The position numbers were made by a program, and so were the translations under genes. Shown piece by piece: positions 9,442 to 19,207 of a stretch of 64,000 nt of DNA (position 1 is the stretch's first letter; each line of letters opens with the position of its first letter). Origin of the DNA: JBBECJ01 sp963763325. GTDB taxonomy: Bacteria > Chloroflexota > Chloroflexia > Thermomicrobiales > CFX8. Under the pieces are notes generated by a model, which worked only from the letters and a program-made list of their open reading frames with translations, made no database searches and had not been told where the DNA came from. The stretch is from positions 682,001 to 746,000 of the forward strand of contig CAVXOL010000024.1 in the NCBI GenBank assembly GCA_963763325.1. Reading direction: 5' to 3'.

Positions 9442-10707
9442 GTGAGCACGATCGCGATTCCGAGATTGCGCGGGATGTACTACGGCTGGGTCATGCTGCT
9501 GACCTTGTCGTTCACCGAGGTGACCTCGTGGGGAATCCTCTACTACTCGTTTTCCGTCTTTCTGACACCAATGCAAGCCGAGTTGGGCTGGTCGATCGCG
9601 CAAATGACCGGTGCCTACTCGGCGGCGATCCTCATCTCTGGACTGGCAGCGATCCCGGTAGGGCGCTGGCTGGACCGGCACGGCCCACGCTGGCTGATGA
9701 CGGCTGGATCGATCGCGGCGACATTGCTGGTCGTTGCCTGGTCGCAAGTTGAGTCACTCATTGCGTTTTATTTCGTCTGGAGCTTGATCGGCGTCACATT
9801 GGCGGCGGTCCTGTACGAACCTGCCCTGCAGGCGGTGGCTGTCTGGTTCCGGCGCAAGCGCAGCCGCGCGCTGACGATCCTGACATTCGTCGGCGGCTTC
9901 GCAAGCGTCATTTACATTCCGCTGGCCGCCTGGCTAGTCAATGCCTACGGGTGGCGCGACGCAGTGCTGATTCTGGCGATCATACTCGGCGTCACGACGA
10001 TACCGCTCCATGCGCTCGTCCTGCGGCGACGTCCTGCTGATGTCGGCCAGGCCGTCGATGGTGACGCAGTCGCGACGCAGATAGCGGGAACTCCGTCAAC
10101 AGTAGAGGCTGGGATCACGACCAAAGAAGCGATTCGAACGCGAGTATTCTGGTGGCTGACGGCGGCGTTCGTGTTGACCTATTTCGGCAACGTCGCAATC
10201 ACCGTCCATCTGATCCCGTTTCTGGTTTGGGAGGGATACAGCACTGGATTCGCGGCGACGGCGGCTGGGTTGATCGGCTTGCTGGCACTGCCAGGCAGGC
10301 TGATCTTCACGCCGCTCGGCGGCCGCATTCCGCGTCATTACGTGACCGCACTGATCTTTTCCCTACAGGTCGTCGCGTTACTGGCGCTGCTTTTGATTCC
10401 GGGGAAGACCGGTGTCTTCACGTTCGTCGTCCTGTTCGGGGCAGGGTTTGGCGCCATCACGCCGGCTCGGGCAGCTATGGTCGCCGATCTGTTTGGGATA
10501 GCCAACTATGGCACGATCAGCGGCATTCTTGCCTTCTACATCACGCTCGCGCGCGGGATCGCGCCAGTCGCTGCCGGAGTGCTGCTTGGGCTGACCGGCT
10601 CGTACGCGCCGGTAATCTGGACAACAGTCGCGGTCTCGGCAGTCGCGACAATCGCAGCGCTGCAAGCGAAGGTCGAGCCGGACGAAGTTCCGGTTGTCAA
10701 AACGTGA
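9442..10707 (+). CDS. MFS transporter
   Basis: A hydrophobic 421-residue protein with about 12 predicted membrane segments, an N-terminal MYYGWVMLLTLSFTEVTSWG segment and the MFS loop motif GRWLDRHGPRWLM after helix 2. It resembles monocarboxylate/oxalate-type MFS carriers (the YGW start is common there), but the substrate cannot be read from sequence. I chose GTG at 9442, preceded by GAGGGGG, over an in-frame ATG 66 bp upstream: the upstream extension is not membrane-like and lacks a ribosome site. It follows the LAL regulator in the same direction. Confidence 0.88.
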   Translation: MSTIAIPRLRGMYYGWVMLLTLSFTEVTSWGILYYSFSVFLTPMQAELGWSIAQMTGAYSAAILISGLAAIPVGRWLDRHGPRWLMTAGSIAATLLVVAWSQVESLIAFYFVWSLIGVTLAAVLYEPALQAVAVWFRRKRSRALTILTFVGGFASVIYIPLAAWLVNAYGWRDAVLILAIILGVTTIPLHALVLRRRPADVGQAVDGDAVATQIAGTPSTVEAGITTKEAIRTRVFWWLTAAFVLTYFGNVAITVHLIPFLVWEGYSTGFAATAAGLIGLLALPGRLIFTPLGGRIPRHYVTALIFSLQVVALLALLLIPGKTGVFTFVVLFGAGFGAITPARAAMVADLFGIANYGTISGILAFYITLARGIAPVAAGVLLGLTGSYAPVIWTTVAVSAVATIAALQAKVEPDEVPVVKT

Positions 10708-10940
10708 TCGCTTACAGCGGAGAAGAGTGGGCGAAGGCCAGTCAGAACGTCTGACTGCGACACGTCTACCTGGTGTCCGTCGAACGGGGCGGAACAGATG
10801 CTGCGCCGCGTTGCGATGTTCATGACTTCAACGACTCGCGGAACCCGCGATTTGCTACGCTAGCGCCACGAATCCTGACTTGAGATCGATTCGACAGCCA
10901 CAGTGATGAGTGCTGTGCGATGGTGAGGGTATAGGTAACG

Positions 10941-11852
10941 GTGCTGAACATCTCGGTCGAAGGCGCCATTGACCAGCTATTGACGATCACACGCGACGAC
11001 GTCCTCGACCGACTGCGCGCACAAGGAGAGGTCGCACTCGAAGCAACCTTCTCGATCGTTGTCGTTGTTGTCGTCGCGATCATCGTCTTGCGGCTGCTGC
11101 GATCGTTCGTCAAGCGAGTGATCGTGCGCGTGCAGTCCACATCTGACCAGACTCCGCGAGAGGTTCAACAGAAAGCACAGACACTCGCCAATGTCATCGA
11201 ATCAACGGGAAGGTTCATTGTACTAGTCGTTGCCGGCATGATGATACTCACGAACCTGGGGTTTGAGATCGGGCCGTTGATCGCCAGTGCTGGTATCGCG
11301 GGACTTGCTATCGGCCTCGGTGCTCAGAGTCTGATCAAAGACACAATCAATGGCTTCTTCATCCTGATGGAGAATCAGTTCGGAGTCGGCGACGTGATTG
11401 TTGTCGGCGCATCGTCGGGGACGGTCGAGGAGATCTCGCTGCGGCGCACCGTCCTGCGGGCGGTCAACGGAGCGCAAGTTATCATCCCCAATGGGGAGAT
11501 TCGAATGGTCGAGAACCAGTCAAAGGGCTGGTCACGGGCGGTTCTCGACATCGAGACGACCGCGGACGTCGACGACAAAAAAGTCCTTGCCCTCCTGCAC
11601 GAGCTACTCGACACGATCCAGTCCGATCCGTTGATCGGCAGTAAGATTCTCGAGCCTCCGCAGATCCTCGGTATCAGCGCGACCAGCGTGAACGGAGTGA
11701 CGTTCCGCGTGCTCATCAAGACGGAGCCGCTCCAGCAGTGGATGGTCGAGCGCGAGCTGCGCCTTCGAATCCGGCAGTCATTCATTGACAACGGGATTGC
11801 GATGCCGACCCTGACATCAGCGACGATCGCGCCTCCGGGCGCGCCAGCGTAA
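10941..11852 (+). CDS. MscS-family mechanosensitive ion channel
   Basis: 303 residues: a short N-terminal region, transmembrane segments at about 30-55, 90-110 and 110-140, the pore-lining Gly/Ala-rich helix GLAIGLGAQSLIKD, then the beta domain with FGVGDVI, VEEISLRRT and the VIIPNGEI motif typical of MscS. These channels open on membrane tension and release solutes during hypo-osmotic shock. The size matches E. coli MscS (286). A GTG start is used. A small palindrome (AGTCAGA/TCTGACT, 10740-10756) lies in the 230-bp upstream gap. Confidence 0.95.
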   Translation: MLNISVEGAIDQLLTITRDDVLDRLRAQGEVALEATFSIVVVVVVAIIVLRLLRSFVKRVIVRVQSTSDQTPREVQQKAQTLANVIESTGRFIVLVVAGMMILTNLGFEIGPLIASAGIAGLAIGLGAQSLIKDTINGFFILMENQFGVGDVIVVGASSGTVEEISLRRTVLRAVNGAQVIIPNGEIRMVENQSKGWSRAVLDIETTADVDDKKVLALLHELLDTIQSDPLIGSKILEPPQILGISATSVNGVTFRVLIKTEPLQQWMVERELRLRIRQSFIDNGIAMPTLTSATIAPPGAPA

Positions 11853-12087
11853 TTCTCCGTGGCTGCCATGCGTCAGCGAATCACCCTATCTGAAAGCTGC
11901 GCAGTTTGTGTCGCGCGAGGAAATGACCTCAATGACCGTCTACCCGGCCGCACTACGAGACACGTTCTGGGACAATATCGCGACCGGCATGATGGAAACA
12001 CGCTACCTCGGATCGAATACCCTCGAAACACAAGGGCATGCCTGAGCCACTGAGCGATCAAGCAGCACGCGTGCAGCGTCTCGCCTG

Positions 12088-14460
12088 CTAAGGACCAGCG
12101 GGTGCGATAGCCGTGCAATACGGCGTTGTGTCCTCGCCAGGATCGTCGGTCAGCCGGGTCTGGGTCGATCCGTCGGCCATCATGATGTAGACGTTCTCGT
12201 TCCCGTCCCGGTCGGACGTAAACACGATCTGCTCGCCCGAGGGGCACCAGGACGGCATGTTGTTCAGGGCTGCCGTGCTCGTCAATCGCGTCGGTTCGCC
12301 TCCATCGATTGGCATGACATAGATCTCGCCCTCGTTGACGGATTCGATCTGCGACGAGAACACGATCAGCGTTCCATCCGGAGACACTTCTGGAAACAGA
12401 TCGGTACTGCCCGGCATGTCCGTCAGTTGCCGGACGTTCGAGCCGTCCGCGTTCATGATAAATATTTCCCAGTTACCGGTGCGGTCAGATGCGAAGACGA
12501 CGTGAAGTCCGTCGGGCGTCCATGAAGGCCATCCGTCCTGGGCTTCGTGATCGGTCAGGCGTCGGTCGCCTGTTCCGTCAGGCGCCATCGAATAGATGTC
12601 CCAGTTACCGTTCTGGTCGGTCGTGTAGGTAATCTCTGAACCATCAGGCGCCCAGGCCCAACCGTTGTCCCAGGTGAGACGGCCGGCCGTAATGTTGGAG
12701 ATGTTTTCGACAGCGACGTCGGCTGCCGTTGTTCCCAACAGGTCTGCGACGTAGATATCGTGGTTGCCGGTTCCGGTCGTGCCACCGCCGGCAGCGTCGT
12801 GCGACTGGTGCTCACCGGGTGCGACAGACGAGAAGAACAGTTGGCTGCCATCGAGCGACACACGTGGCCCCCATGAGTGGCCGCGCGAGAAGGTGATCTG
12901 ACGCTGGTCGCTTCCGTCAATTTGCATGGCAAAAATTTGCGAATCGTGGACCCCGCCTCGATTGGCCGAAAAGACAACGAAGGGTTGCGGAGCGTCCGGC
13001 GCCACTTCGGTAGCGGTCGCTGAATCACCGGTTGGGGTGGGAGCGACAGCGATCACAGGACCGGTTGCGGTGTTCCTGGCGACATCCTCCGCCGTCGGCG
13101 TCTCCGCAACGGTGTCAGTCGGCTGGGCAATGATCTCGGTTGCATCGTCAGACGACGTTTTGGTCGGATCACCCTCCGCTTTTGTCGTTGCCGTCTCGCT
13201 GCCGGTTCCACCCAGCTGGCCATCATCATCATCGTCTCGAGTCAGAACGAAAAACGCTCCAGCGCCAAGCAACAGCAAGGCGAGCAGAACGGCGCCAATG
13301 ATGGAAACTCTCCCCTTGCCTGAATCACCCGGCAGCGGCGTGGCGCCAGCCGGTGGATACATCCCTGATGGCGGGACGACGCCAGTTGGGGGCGCTCCCG
13401 ACACACCACCGGGTGAATATGTCGCACCGGTTGGATACGACGGCTGGCCAACGCTCGACATCGGAGCGCCAGTGACCGGATGAACGACGCCCGAAGGCGA
13501 CTGGCTTGTTGGCGTTTGCATCGGATACGGCGTCGGAGCCGGAGTCGACATCATCGTCGGCATTCCGGTCGCAACATAGCCGGCCGGAAACTGTTGCGAC
13601 CCGCGTGGAGCGTGCAACGCCGCGACCAGTTCCCGGCTGAATTCAGCGGCGGTCGGATAGCGCTCGTTAGGATTCTTTGAGAGCGCGCGAAGGAAGACAG
13701 CATCCAGTTCCGGTCCATACCACGGCGCGATCGTGCTTGGGAGAGGCGGCGGCTCGTGCAGGTGCTTGGTGAGGACTGCCACTGGCGTCGTTGACTGGAA
13801 CGGCACGCGGCCGACGAGCATCTCGTATGCGACGACTGCGAGGGCGTAGAGATCTGCCGGGGGACCGATGTTCGCGCCGTTCGCCTGCTCAGGCGCCATG
13901 TACTCCGGCGTGCCGATCACCGCACCGGTCATCGTGCCCGACATTACACCGACATCCTTGACGACGCCAAAGTCGGTCAGGAAGACGCGTCCATTCTTCG
14001 CAAGCATGATGTTGCCGGGTTTGACGTCCCGGTGAACGTAGCCTCGTTCGTGCGCGTACGTCAGCGCAGCGCCGATCTGCTGGGTAATGCTGGCAACCGT
14101 TTCGGTCCGCAGGTTCAGACCGTCTGCCTGGACTCGAATCAGGTGATCGCGGAGCGTGACGCCATCAATATAGTCGAGGATCATGAAATGCATCTGACCC
14201 TCGGTGCCGAAATCGAGGACACGGACAATATTGGGATGGTCGAGCCGCGCGATGGCGCGCGCCTCTCGCTCGAACCGTTCACGGAACTGATCGTCGTCAC
14301 TCAGATGTGGATAAAGGAACTTGATCGCCACCGACCGATCGAGCGATTCCTGGACACCTTCGAAGACCAGGCCCATTCCGCCGCGCGCGATGAAACGGGT
14401 GACCTTGTAGCCCTTGAAGACTCTCCCGATCAAGCTGTCGACCGCCTGATTGCCGGTCAT
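12088..14460 (-). CDS. Membrane Ser/Thr protein kinase with extracellular TolB/WD40-like propeller
   Basis: 790 residues. The N-terminal Hanks-type kinase (about 15-275) has GRVFKGYKV, RGGMGLVFEG, VAIKFLYPHL (catalytic Lys), YVHRDVKPGN (catalytic loop), LTDFGVVKD and PEYMAPEQ. A Pro-rich linker leads to one membrane helix (IIGAVLLALLLLGAGAFFVL), an Asp/Thr-rich linker, and about six PD40/TolB-like propeller repeats with motifs such as WSPDGS and VVFASDRTGNWEIFIMNADG. The propeller replaces the PASTA sensors seen in Gram-positive kinases. It is presumably outside the membrane and could sense a ligand or protein, which is inference. Divergent from typA. Confidence 0.95.
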   Translation of the reverse strand: MTGNQAVDSLIGRVFKGYKVTRFIARGGMGLVFEGVQESLDRSVAIKFLYPHLSDDDQFRERFEREARAIARLDHPNIVRVLDFGTEGQMHFMILDYIDGVTLRDHLIRVQADGLNLRTETVASITQQIGAALTYAHERGYVHRDVKPGNIMLAKNGRVFLTDFGVVKDVGVMSGTMTGAVIGTPEYMAPEQANGANIGPPADLYALAVVAYEMLVGRVPFQSTTPVAVLTKHLHEPPPLPSTIAPWYGPELDAVFLRALSKNPNERYPTAAEFSRELVAALHAPRGSQQFPAGYVATGMPTMMSTPAPTPYPMQTPTSQSPSGVVHPVTGAPMSSVGQPSYPTGATYSPGGVSGAPPTGVVPPSGMYPPAGATPLPGDSGKGRVSIIGAVLLALLLLGAGAFFVLTRDDDDDGQLGGTGSETATTKAEGDPTKTSSDDATEIIAQPTDTVAETPTAEDVARNTATGPVIAVAPTPTGDSATATEVAPDAPQPFVVFSANRGGVHDSQIFAMQIDGSDQRQITFSRGHSWGPRVSLDGSQLFFSSVAPGEHQSHDAAGGGTTGTGNHDIYVADLLGTTAADVAVENISNITAGRLTWDNGWAWAPDGSEITYTTDQNGNWDIYSMAPDGTGDRRLTDHEAQDGWPSWTPDGLHVVFASDRTGNWEIFIMNADGSNVRQLTDMPGSTDLFPEVSPDGTLIVFSSQIESVNEGEIYVMPIDGGEPTRLTSTAALNNMPSWCPSGEQIVFTSDRDGNENVYIMMADGSTQTRLTDDPGEDTTPYCTAIAPAGP

Positions 14461-14609
14461 CGGGGTACTCCGATACTTTGCATTGTTGACGATTCATGTA
14501 AACACCGGCCTCGATGGCCGATCTGCCTTGGGATGAGACTCATATTAGCATCTTTGACAACCATCGGTGATGTCGGTCGCGTTTCCATAACGAAGCAATC
14601 TGGTTCAGG

Positions 14610-14618
14610 TGGTATACT
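14610..14618 (+). promoter_or_regulatory. Extended -10 promoter element upstream of typA
   Basis: TGG followed by TATACT (14613-14618) fits an extended -10 element; I see no good -35. Transcription would begin near 14625, just before the hairpin at 14632-14665 and 135 bp before the typA start. Confidence 0.45.
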
Positions 14619-14631
14619 AGTTGAGTGCGAT

Positions 14632-14665
14632 CGGTCCGTGCAGTTCGTTGCGCGGACCGCTTTTT
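14632..14665 (+). terminator. Possible attenuator in the typA leader
   Basis: CGGTCCGTGC (14632-14641) pairs with GCGCGGACCG (14650-14659), ten base pairs with one wobble, followed by CTTTTT. This has all the parts of an intrinsic terminator yet lies between the putative promoter and typA, so it would either cut most transcripts at ~40 nt or be a regulated attenuator. Confidence 0.5.
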
Positions 14666-14759
14666 GTCTGACGGTGCGGCGATGGTGCTGGCCGGGGCGT
14701 TGCAGGGGCGCAATCGCAATCGCACGCGAGTCGCACATACGAGAGAAAACCGAGGTCCA

Positions 14760-16634
14760 ATGGTCAGCACGACGGAGAATACCAGCACGATGACACTGGC
14801 CGGCGGCGGCCCACGGCCGGCGCTGCGCAACGTCGCGATTATCGCGCACGTCGATCACGGCAAGACGACGCTCGTCGACGGGCTGCTAAAGCAGTCCAGC
14901 ATCTTCCGCGATCCCGACGCGGCCGGCGAACTGATCATGGACGCCAACGACCTCGAACGCGAGCGCGGGATCACGATCCTGTCGAAGAACGCGTCGATCG
15001 TCTACCACGGCGTCAAGATCAACATCATCGATACCCCCGGCCATGCCGACTTCGGCGGCGAGGTCGAGCGCGTCCTGAACATGGCGGACGGCTGCCTGCT
15101 GGTTATCGACGCCGTCGAGGGTCCGATGCCACAAACGCGGACGGTCCTGATGCGCGCTCTCGGTATCGGGCTGCGACCAATCGTCGTTGTCAACAAGGTC
15201 GATCGCCCGTTCGCGCGTCCTGAAGAGGTCATCGAGCGCACTCAGGATCTGTTCCTCGACCTTGCGACTGACGCCGACCAGCTCGACTTCCCAATCATCT
15301 ACGCCATCGCGCGTGAGGGCCGTGCCGGTTTCACCCAGGACGACCTGGCCGACGACCTGCGCCCGCTGCTCGACACGATCCTGTCAGTCATTCCGGCGCC
15401 GATCGCCGACCCGGCAGGTCCAGCCCAACTCCAGATCGCCTCGCTCGACTACGATCTGCACCGCGGGCGGATCGCGATCGGCAGGATCAACCGTGGCGTC
15501 ATCCGCTCCGGCGATACGCTGGCACACATCGACCTCGACGGCAACCAGATTCGCCAGAAGGTGTCGTGGCTGGCAACGCACGAGGGGCTGGGCCGCCGTG
15601 AGGTTCAGGAAGCGTTCGCTGGTGACATCGTCGCGTTGACCGGCTTCGCCGACGCAAAAGTGAGCGCGACGCTGACCGACCCCAACCACCCCGACACCCT
15701 TCCAGCGCTGGCAGTCGAAGAGCCGACGCTGAAGTTGACTTTCGGTGTGAACACATCGCCGTTTGCGGGCCGCGAAGGGCAGTTCTCGACCTCGCGCCAG
15801 ATCGGCGAGCGGTTGCGCCGCGAGTTGGAGACGAACGTCGCCCTACGGGTCGAGCCGACCGACCAGCCGGATGTTTTCGCTGTCTCGGGCCGTGGCGAAC
15901 TGCACCTCTCGATCCTGATCGAGACGATGCGGCGCGAGGGGTATGAGTTTCAGGTTTCGCGGCCGGAGGTCATCACGCGCCAGATCGAGGGCAAGATGGT
16001 CGAGCCGGTCGAGCACCTGGTCGTTGACACCATCGAGGAGTTTGTCGGTTCCGTCACCGAGTTGGTCGGTGGCCGCAAAGCGAAGATGATCGACATGGTC
16101 AACGACGGACGCGGCAATGTCCGGCTCGAGTTTGAGATCCCGACCCGTGGTCTGATCGGGCTACGCAACGAGTTCCTGACGCGGGTCAAGGGTAACGGCT
16201 CGCTCTCGTCGCGCCTGATTGGCTACGAGCCGTGGCAGGGGCAGATCCAGTCCAACCGCTCTGGTGCGCTGGTCGCCTGGGAGAACGGGACGGCGCTCGC
16301 CTTCGGGATCGCCGCCGCCCAGGAGCGAGGGCTGACATTCATACATCCCGGTACCGAGGTCTACGGCGGAATGATTGTCGGCCAGAACGCGCGCGGCGAC
16401 GATCTGGCCGTCAACGTCTGCAAGGCCAAGAAGCTGACCAACATGCGCTCATCAAGCGGCGACATCATGGTCCGACTGACGCCGCCGGTTGACCTTTCGC
16501 TGGAGCAGGCGCTCGACTTCCTGGCCGACGACGAACTGCTCGAAGTCACCCCAAAGGCCTTCCGCCTGCGCAAGCGTCTTCTCGCTGAGCACGAACGCGC
16601 CCGCGCGAAGAAGCAGGCGTCGTCACGCGAGTAG
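14760..16634 (+). CDS. typA: GTP-binding translation factor TypA/BipA
   Basis: About 624 residues with a translational GTPase domain: G1 AHVDHGKTTL, switch motif RERGITI, G3 DTPGHADFGGE and G4 NKVDRP. It continues through an EF-G-like domain II, domains III/V (SGRGELHLSILIETMRREGY) and the TypA C-terminal domain (TRGLIGLRNEFL). TypA binds the 70S ribosome and supports 50S assembly and stress or cold adaptation. I chose ATG 14760, behind CGAGG, over the far-upstream in-frame ATG at 14625, whose extension covers the leader hairpin. The length is normal (~610). It is probably monocistronic. Confidence 0.96.
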   Translation: MVSTTENTSTMTLAGGGPRPALRNVAIIAHVDHGKTTLVDGLLKQSSIFRDPDAAGELIMDANDLERERGITILSKNASIVYHGVKINIIDTPGHADFGGEVERVLNMADGCLLVIDAVEGPMPQTRTVLMRALGIGLRPIVVVNKVDRPFARPEEVIERTQDLFLDLATDADQLDFPIIYAIAREGRAGFTQDDLADDLRPLLDTILSVIPAPIADPAGPAQLQIASLDYDLHRGRIAIGRINRGVIRSGDTLAHIDLDGNQIRQKVSWLATHEGLGRREVQEAFAGDIVALTGFADAKVSATLTDPNHPDTLPALAVEEPTLKLTFGVNTSPFAGREGQFSTSRQIGERLRRELETNVALRVEPTDQPDVFAVSGRGELHLSILIETMRREGYEFQVSRPEVITRQIEGKMVEPVEHLVVDTIEEFVGSVTELVGGRKAKMIDMVNDGRGNVRLEFEIPTRGLIGLRNEFLTRVKGNGSLSSRLIGYEPWQGQIQSNRSGALVAWENGTALAFGIAAAQERGLTFIHPGTEVYGGMIVGQNARGDDLAVNVCKAKKLTNMRSSSGDIMVRLTPPVDLSLEQALDFLADDELLEVTPKAFRLRKRLLAEHERARAKKQASSRE

Positions 16635-16702
16635 GTGTCAGGTGTCAGGTATCAGCCGATTGGAGCATGATCCAGACGGGACAAGCTCTGACACCTGATA
16701 TC
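16634..16702. repeat. Heptamer-unit hairpin between convergent genes
   Basis: Tandem 7-bp units GTGTCAG, GTGTCAG, GTATCAG follow the typA stop. GGTGTCAGGTGTCAG (16634-16648) can pair with CTGACACCTGATATC (16688-16702), 15 bp including two wobbles, across a 39-nt loop. It separates typA from the convergent dehydrogenase gene and may terminate both. Confidence 0.6.
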
Positions 16703-17958
16703 TACAAATCGTAGTGCGCGTCGATCTCCTGCTGGTATGCATTGACGGTTCCTGAAAGCACATCGGTGACGGCGACGGGGCGCCGAGCTGTCGCCGACTC
16801 CATGATCGCGAAAGCGGTTGCGAGGTCGCGCAGGGCGTCCGCGCCGCTGGTTTCTGGCTGGCCGCCGATGGTAATGGCGTTGAGCCAGTCAAGGTACGTC
16901 AGGCCGAAGGCGTCGGTAACGCCGCCGGGGAAGTAACGCGCGCGGTCGGCGTCGGTCGCCTCGCGGGCGAAGATGTCGGCGACATCTTCGCGTGATCCGT
17001 CGTCTCGAATCAGCGTTCCGCCCTTGAGGCAGCCGGCTGTGCCGTAGATCGTGAGGCCGCCGGGCAATCCTGTCGGCTCACCGTGGCCCGCCCACGTGAA
17101 TGACACCGTCCCGACTGCGCCGCTCGCAAACTCAGGAAGCACGAAGAAGGCGTCGTCAGCGTCAGCTCGAATCGTCCCGAAGACGTTGCCGTCGGAGTCA
17201 CGGACAGTGCGGATCGGCTCGATGACTCGCGCGACGGCCGTCATCGTCTCGATCTCGCCAACCAGATAGCGAAGCCGGTGCGCCAGGTGAACACCGATGT
17301 CGATCGACGCGCCGCCGCCGGCCGTCAGCCGGTCGTGCCTCCACGGTGTGTCGGCAACTACACGGTCAGGCGACCATTCACCTGTGCCGAAGGAGACGGC
17401 TCCGACCATCTGAATCTCACCAAGATCACCGCGTTCGATCAGCCAGCGATTCATGCGCGTGGCCGGCTGATAACGAACCATCTCCATCACACCGAGGGTG
17501 AGTCCGTTCTGCGCGGCAGCATCGACCATCAACCGCCCTGCCTTGACGCTGACGGCCAGCGGCTTCTCAACCATCACGTGCTTGCCGGCTTCCAGAGCCT
17601 GGATTGCGGCAGAGTGATGGACCGGCAGTGATGCAGTGATCGTCACGGCGTCGACTGCGTCAGCAGCCAACATCTCATCGACCGAGTTGAAGATCGTCGC
17701 ATCAGCCTCTGGTTGCCAATCGCTAACGTACGAGTGCGGCGCCGCCAGCGAATCATTGGGATCGCGTGACACAGGCGGACGGGGCGGTGGCCCTTCGCCT
17801 CGTTTGCGGAAACGTTGTGCGTCCTCCGGGTTGCGCGCGACGAGGCCGGTGATCCGGAACCCGTCCTGCCCCGCCTCCCGAAGGCGCATCAACCCGCGAA
17901 AGTGGGCCGGTAAGATCCGACCACATCCAATGACGCCAATTCGGACCGGTTCAGCCAC
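16702..17958 (-). CDS. Gfo/Idh/MocA family oxidoreductase
   Basis: 418 residues with an N-terminal Rossmann fold (VRIGVIGCGRILPAHFRGL), the family motif VMVEKPLAVSVKAGR with the catalytic-type EKP lysine, and the C-terminal alpha/beta domain with GGASIDIGVHLAHRLRYLVG. These NAD(P)-dependent enzymes oxidise or reduce sugars, inositols and related compounds. The length is slightly above the usual 340-390. A second family member lies 103 bp upstream in the same direction, so both may act on one carbohydrate pathway, but no kinase, isomerase or transporter is adjacent to suggest the substrate. Confidence 0.9.
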   Translation of the reverse strand: MAEPVRIGVIGCGRILPAHFRGLMRLREAGQDGFRITGLVARNPEDAQRFRKRGEGPPPRPPVSRDPNDSLAAPHSYVSDWQPEADATIFNSVDEMLAADAVDAVTITASLPVHHSAAIQALEAGKHVMVEKPLAVSVKAGRLMVDAAAQNGLTLGVMEMVRYQPATRMNRWLIERGDLGEIQMVGAVSFGTGEWSPDRVVADTPWRHDRLTAGGGASIDIGVHLAHRLRYLVGEIETMTAVARVIEPIRTVRDSDGNVFGTIRADADDAFFVLPEFASGAVGTVSFTWAGHGEPTGLPGGLTIYGTAGCLKGGTLIRDDGSREDVADIFAREATDADRARYFPGGVTDAFGLTYLDWLNAITIGGQPETSGADALRDLATAFAIMESATARRPVAVTDVLSGTVNAYQQEIDAHYDL

Positions 17959-18061
17959 TCTCTTCCCTCCAAGTCGCGCGAAACACGCTCAAGAGCCAGA
18001 CGCTCGACGCGGAGCGAACATCTTGCCCTGTCATCCTGGTCCACAGCCTACGTTGTGCGAT

Positions 18062-19126
18062 TCATCCCCAATTGCAGACATCCAATGGCAATGACACTTC
18101 ACTGCCTGCCCGGGCGGCGATCAGGCCAGCCTCGAGAATCTCCTGGGCACCGAGACTGGTTTCAAGTGAGACAAGCCCCTCAAACGGTCGATCGGAGGCG
18201 AGGCAGTTCAGAAAGTATTCGGTCGCATTCCGAGCGCCTTCTGGCAGATCTGGAGCCTCAATGATGTCACCGTCGGGGTTGTCATTCGAGATGCGCTTGA
18301 CCGTACCGGTGCGGACGATCTGACCTTCGTGGCGCGCTGCCTGGCGCTGAACGACGAGTGACCCGGCATTGCCCGAGATGGCGGGACCGCCGTCAGGCAC
18401 CGGTCCGTTCGCCGTCCAGGTTGCCTCAAGCACCGCCATCGCACGCGGATAGCGCAGGACGAGAATGGCGTTGTCATCGACAGGGACGTAGTCCTTCTGG
18501 AGCCGGCCGATTGTCGCCTGGGCACGGGCCGGTAAGCCGAAGAGATGGTGAGCCATGACAGCACCGTATCCGCAATAGTCGATGTAGGCTCCGGCGCCGT
18601 TGCGTTCCCGATCGTAGAGCCAGGAGCAGAAGTATTCCGAGCAGCCGTATTCCTTTGGGCCACGGTGTCCGCCTCGGAAAGAGAATCGATAGATATCTCC
18701 GACGTCTCCTGCGGCTGCAAGGTCAAGTGCGTACCGGACCGCCGGCGACCAGTTCGTCGGCCAGTTGACCATCAGCGGCACGCCGGCCTTGCGAACGGCG
18801 ACTCTGATCCGCTCGGCGCCCTGCAGCGAATCTGCCATAGGCTTTTCGAGCATGACCGGCTTGCCGTGCGAGGCTGCCAATTCGACGATCTCGACCGATC
18901 CTGCATTGTCAGCGAAGACGAGAACCGCGTCCGGTTGCTCACGTTCGAGCAGCGTCGCGTAGTCGTCGTAGCCGCGCTCGATGTCGTATTCGGCGCGGAC
19001 CTTCTCAACCAGTGGAGCGTTTGGGTCGGCCACCGACAACGTAACGTCATCACGACGTGCCAGTGTGCCGATGTGCTCCCAGACATGATCGTGCGTCAAT
19101 CCGAGGACGCCAATGTTCCAGGCCAT
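18062..19126 (-). CDS. Gfo/Idh/MocA family oxidoreductase
   Basis: 354 residues; Rossmann start WNIGVLGLTHDHVWEHIGTL, then the MLEKPMADSLQGAER motif carrying the conserved EKP. The glycine motif is unusual (GVLGLTHDHVW rather than GxGxxG), as seen in some family members that recognise the cofactor differently. The C-terminal domain has YIDYCGYGAVMAHHLFG. It shares only general similarity with the next gene, so it is not a recent duplicate. The start sits behind GGAGGGCAG. It probably heads a two-gene unit with the 16702-17958 dehydrogenase. Confidence 0.87.
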   Translation of the reverse strand: MAWNIGVLGLTHDHVWEHIGTLARRDDVTLSVADPNAPLVEKVRAEYDIERGYDDYATLLEREQPDAVLVFADNAGSVEIVELAASHGKPVMLEKPMADSLQGAERIRVAVRKAGVPLMVNWPTNWSPAVRYALDLAAAGDVGDIYRFSFRGGHRGPKEYGCSEYFCSWLYDRERNGAGAYIDYCGYGAVMAHHLFGLPARAQATIGRLQKDYVPVDDNAILVLRYPRAMAVLEATWTANGPVPDGGPAISGNAGSLVVQRQAARHEGQIVRTGTVKRISNDNPDGDIIEAPDLPEGARNATEYFLNCLASDRPFEGLVSLETSLGAQEILEAGLIAARAGSEVSLPLDVCNWG

Positions 19127-19207
19127 CTGCCCTCCTCCCTGTCCGCATGTCAGCGACAGGGATCATCAGGCATTGGGCGTGAGATGGCAACCGACTCATC
19201 CACGCGA

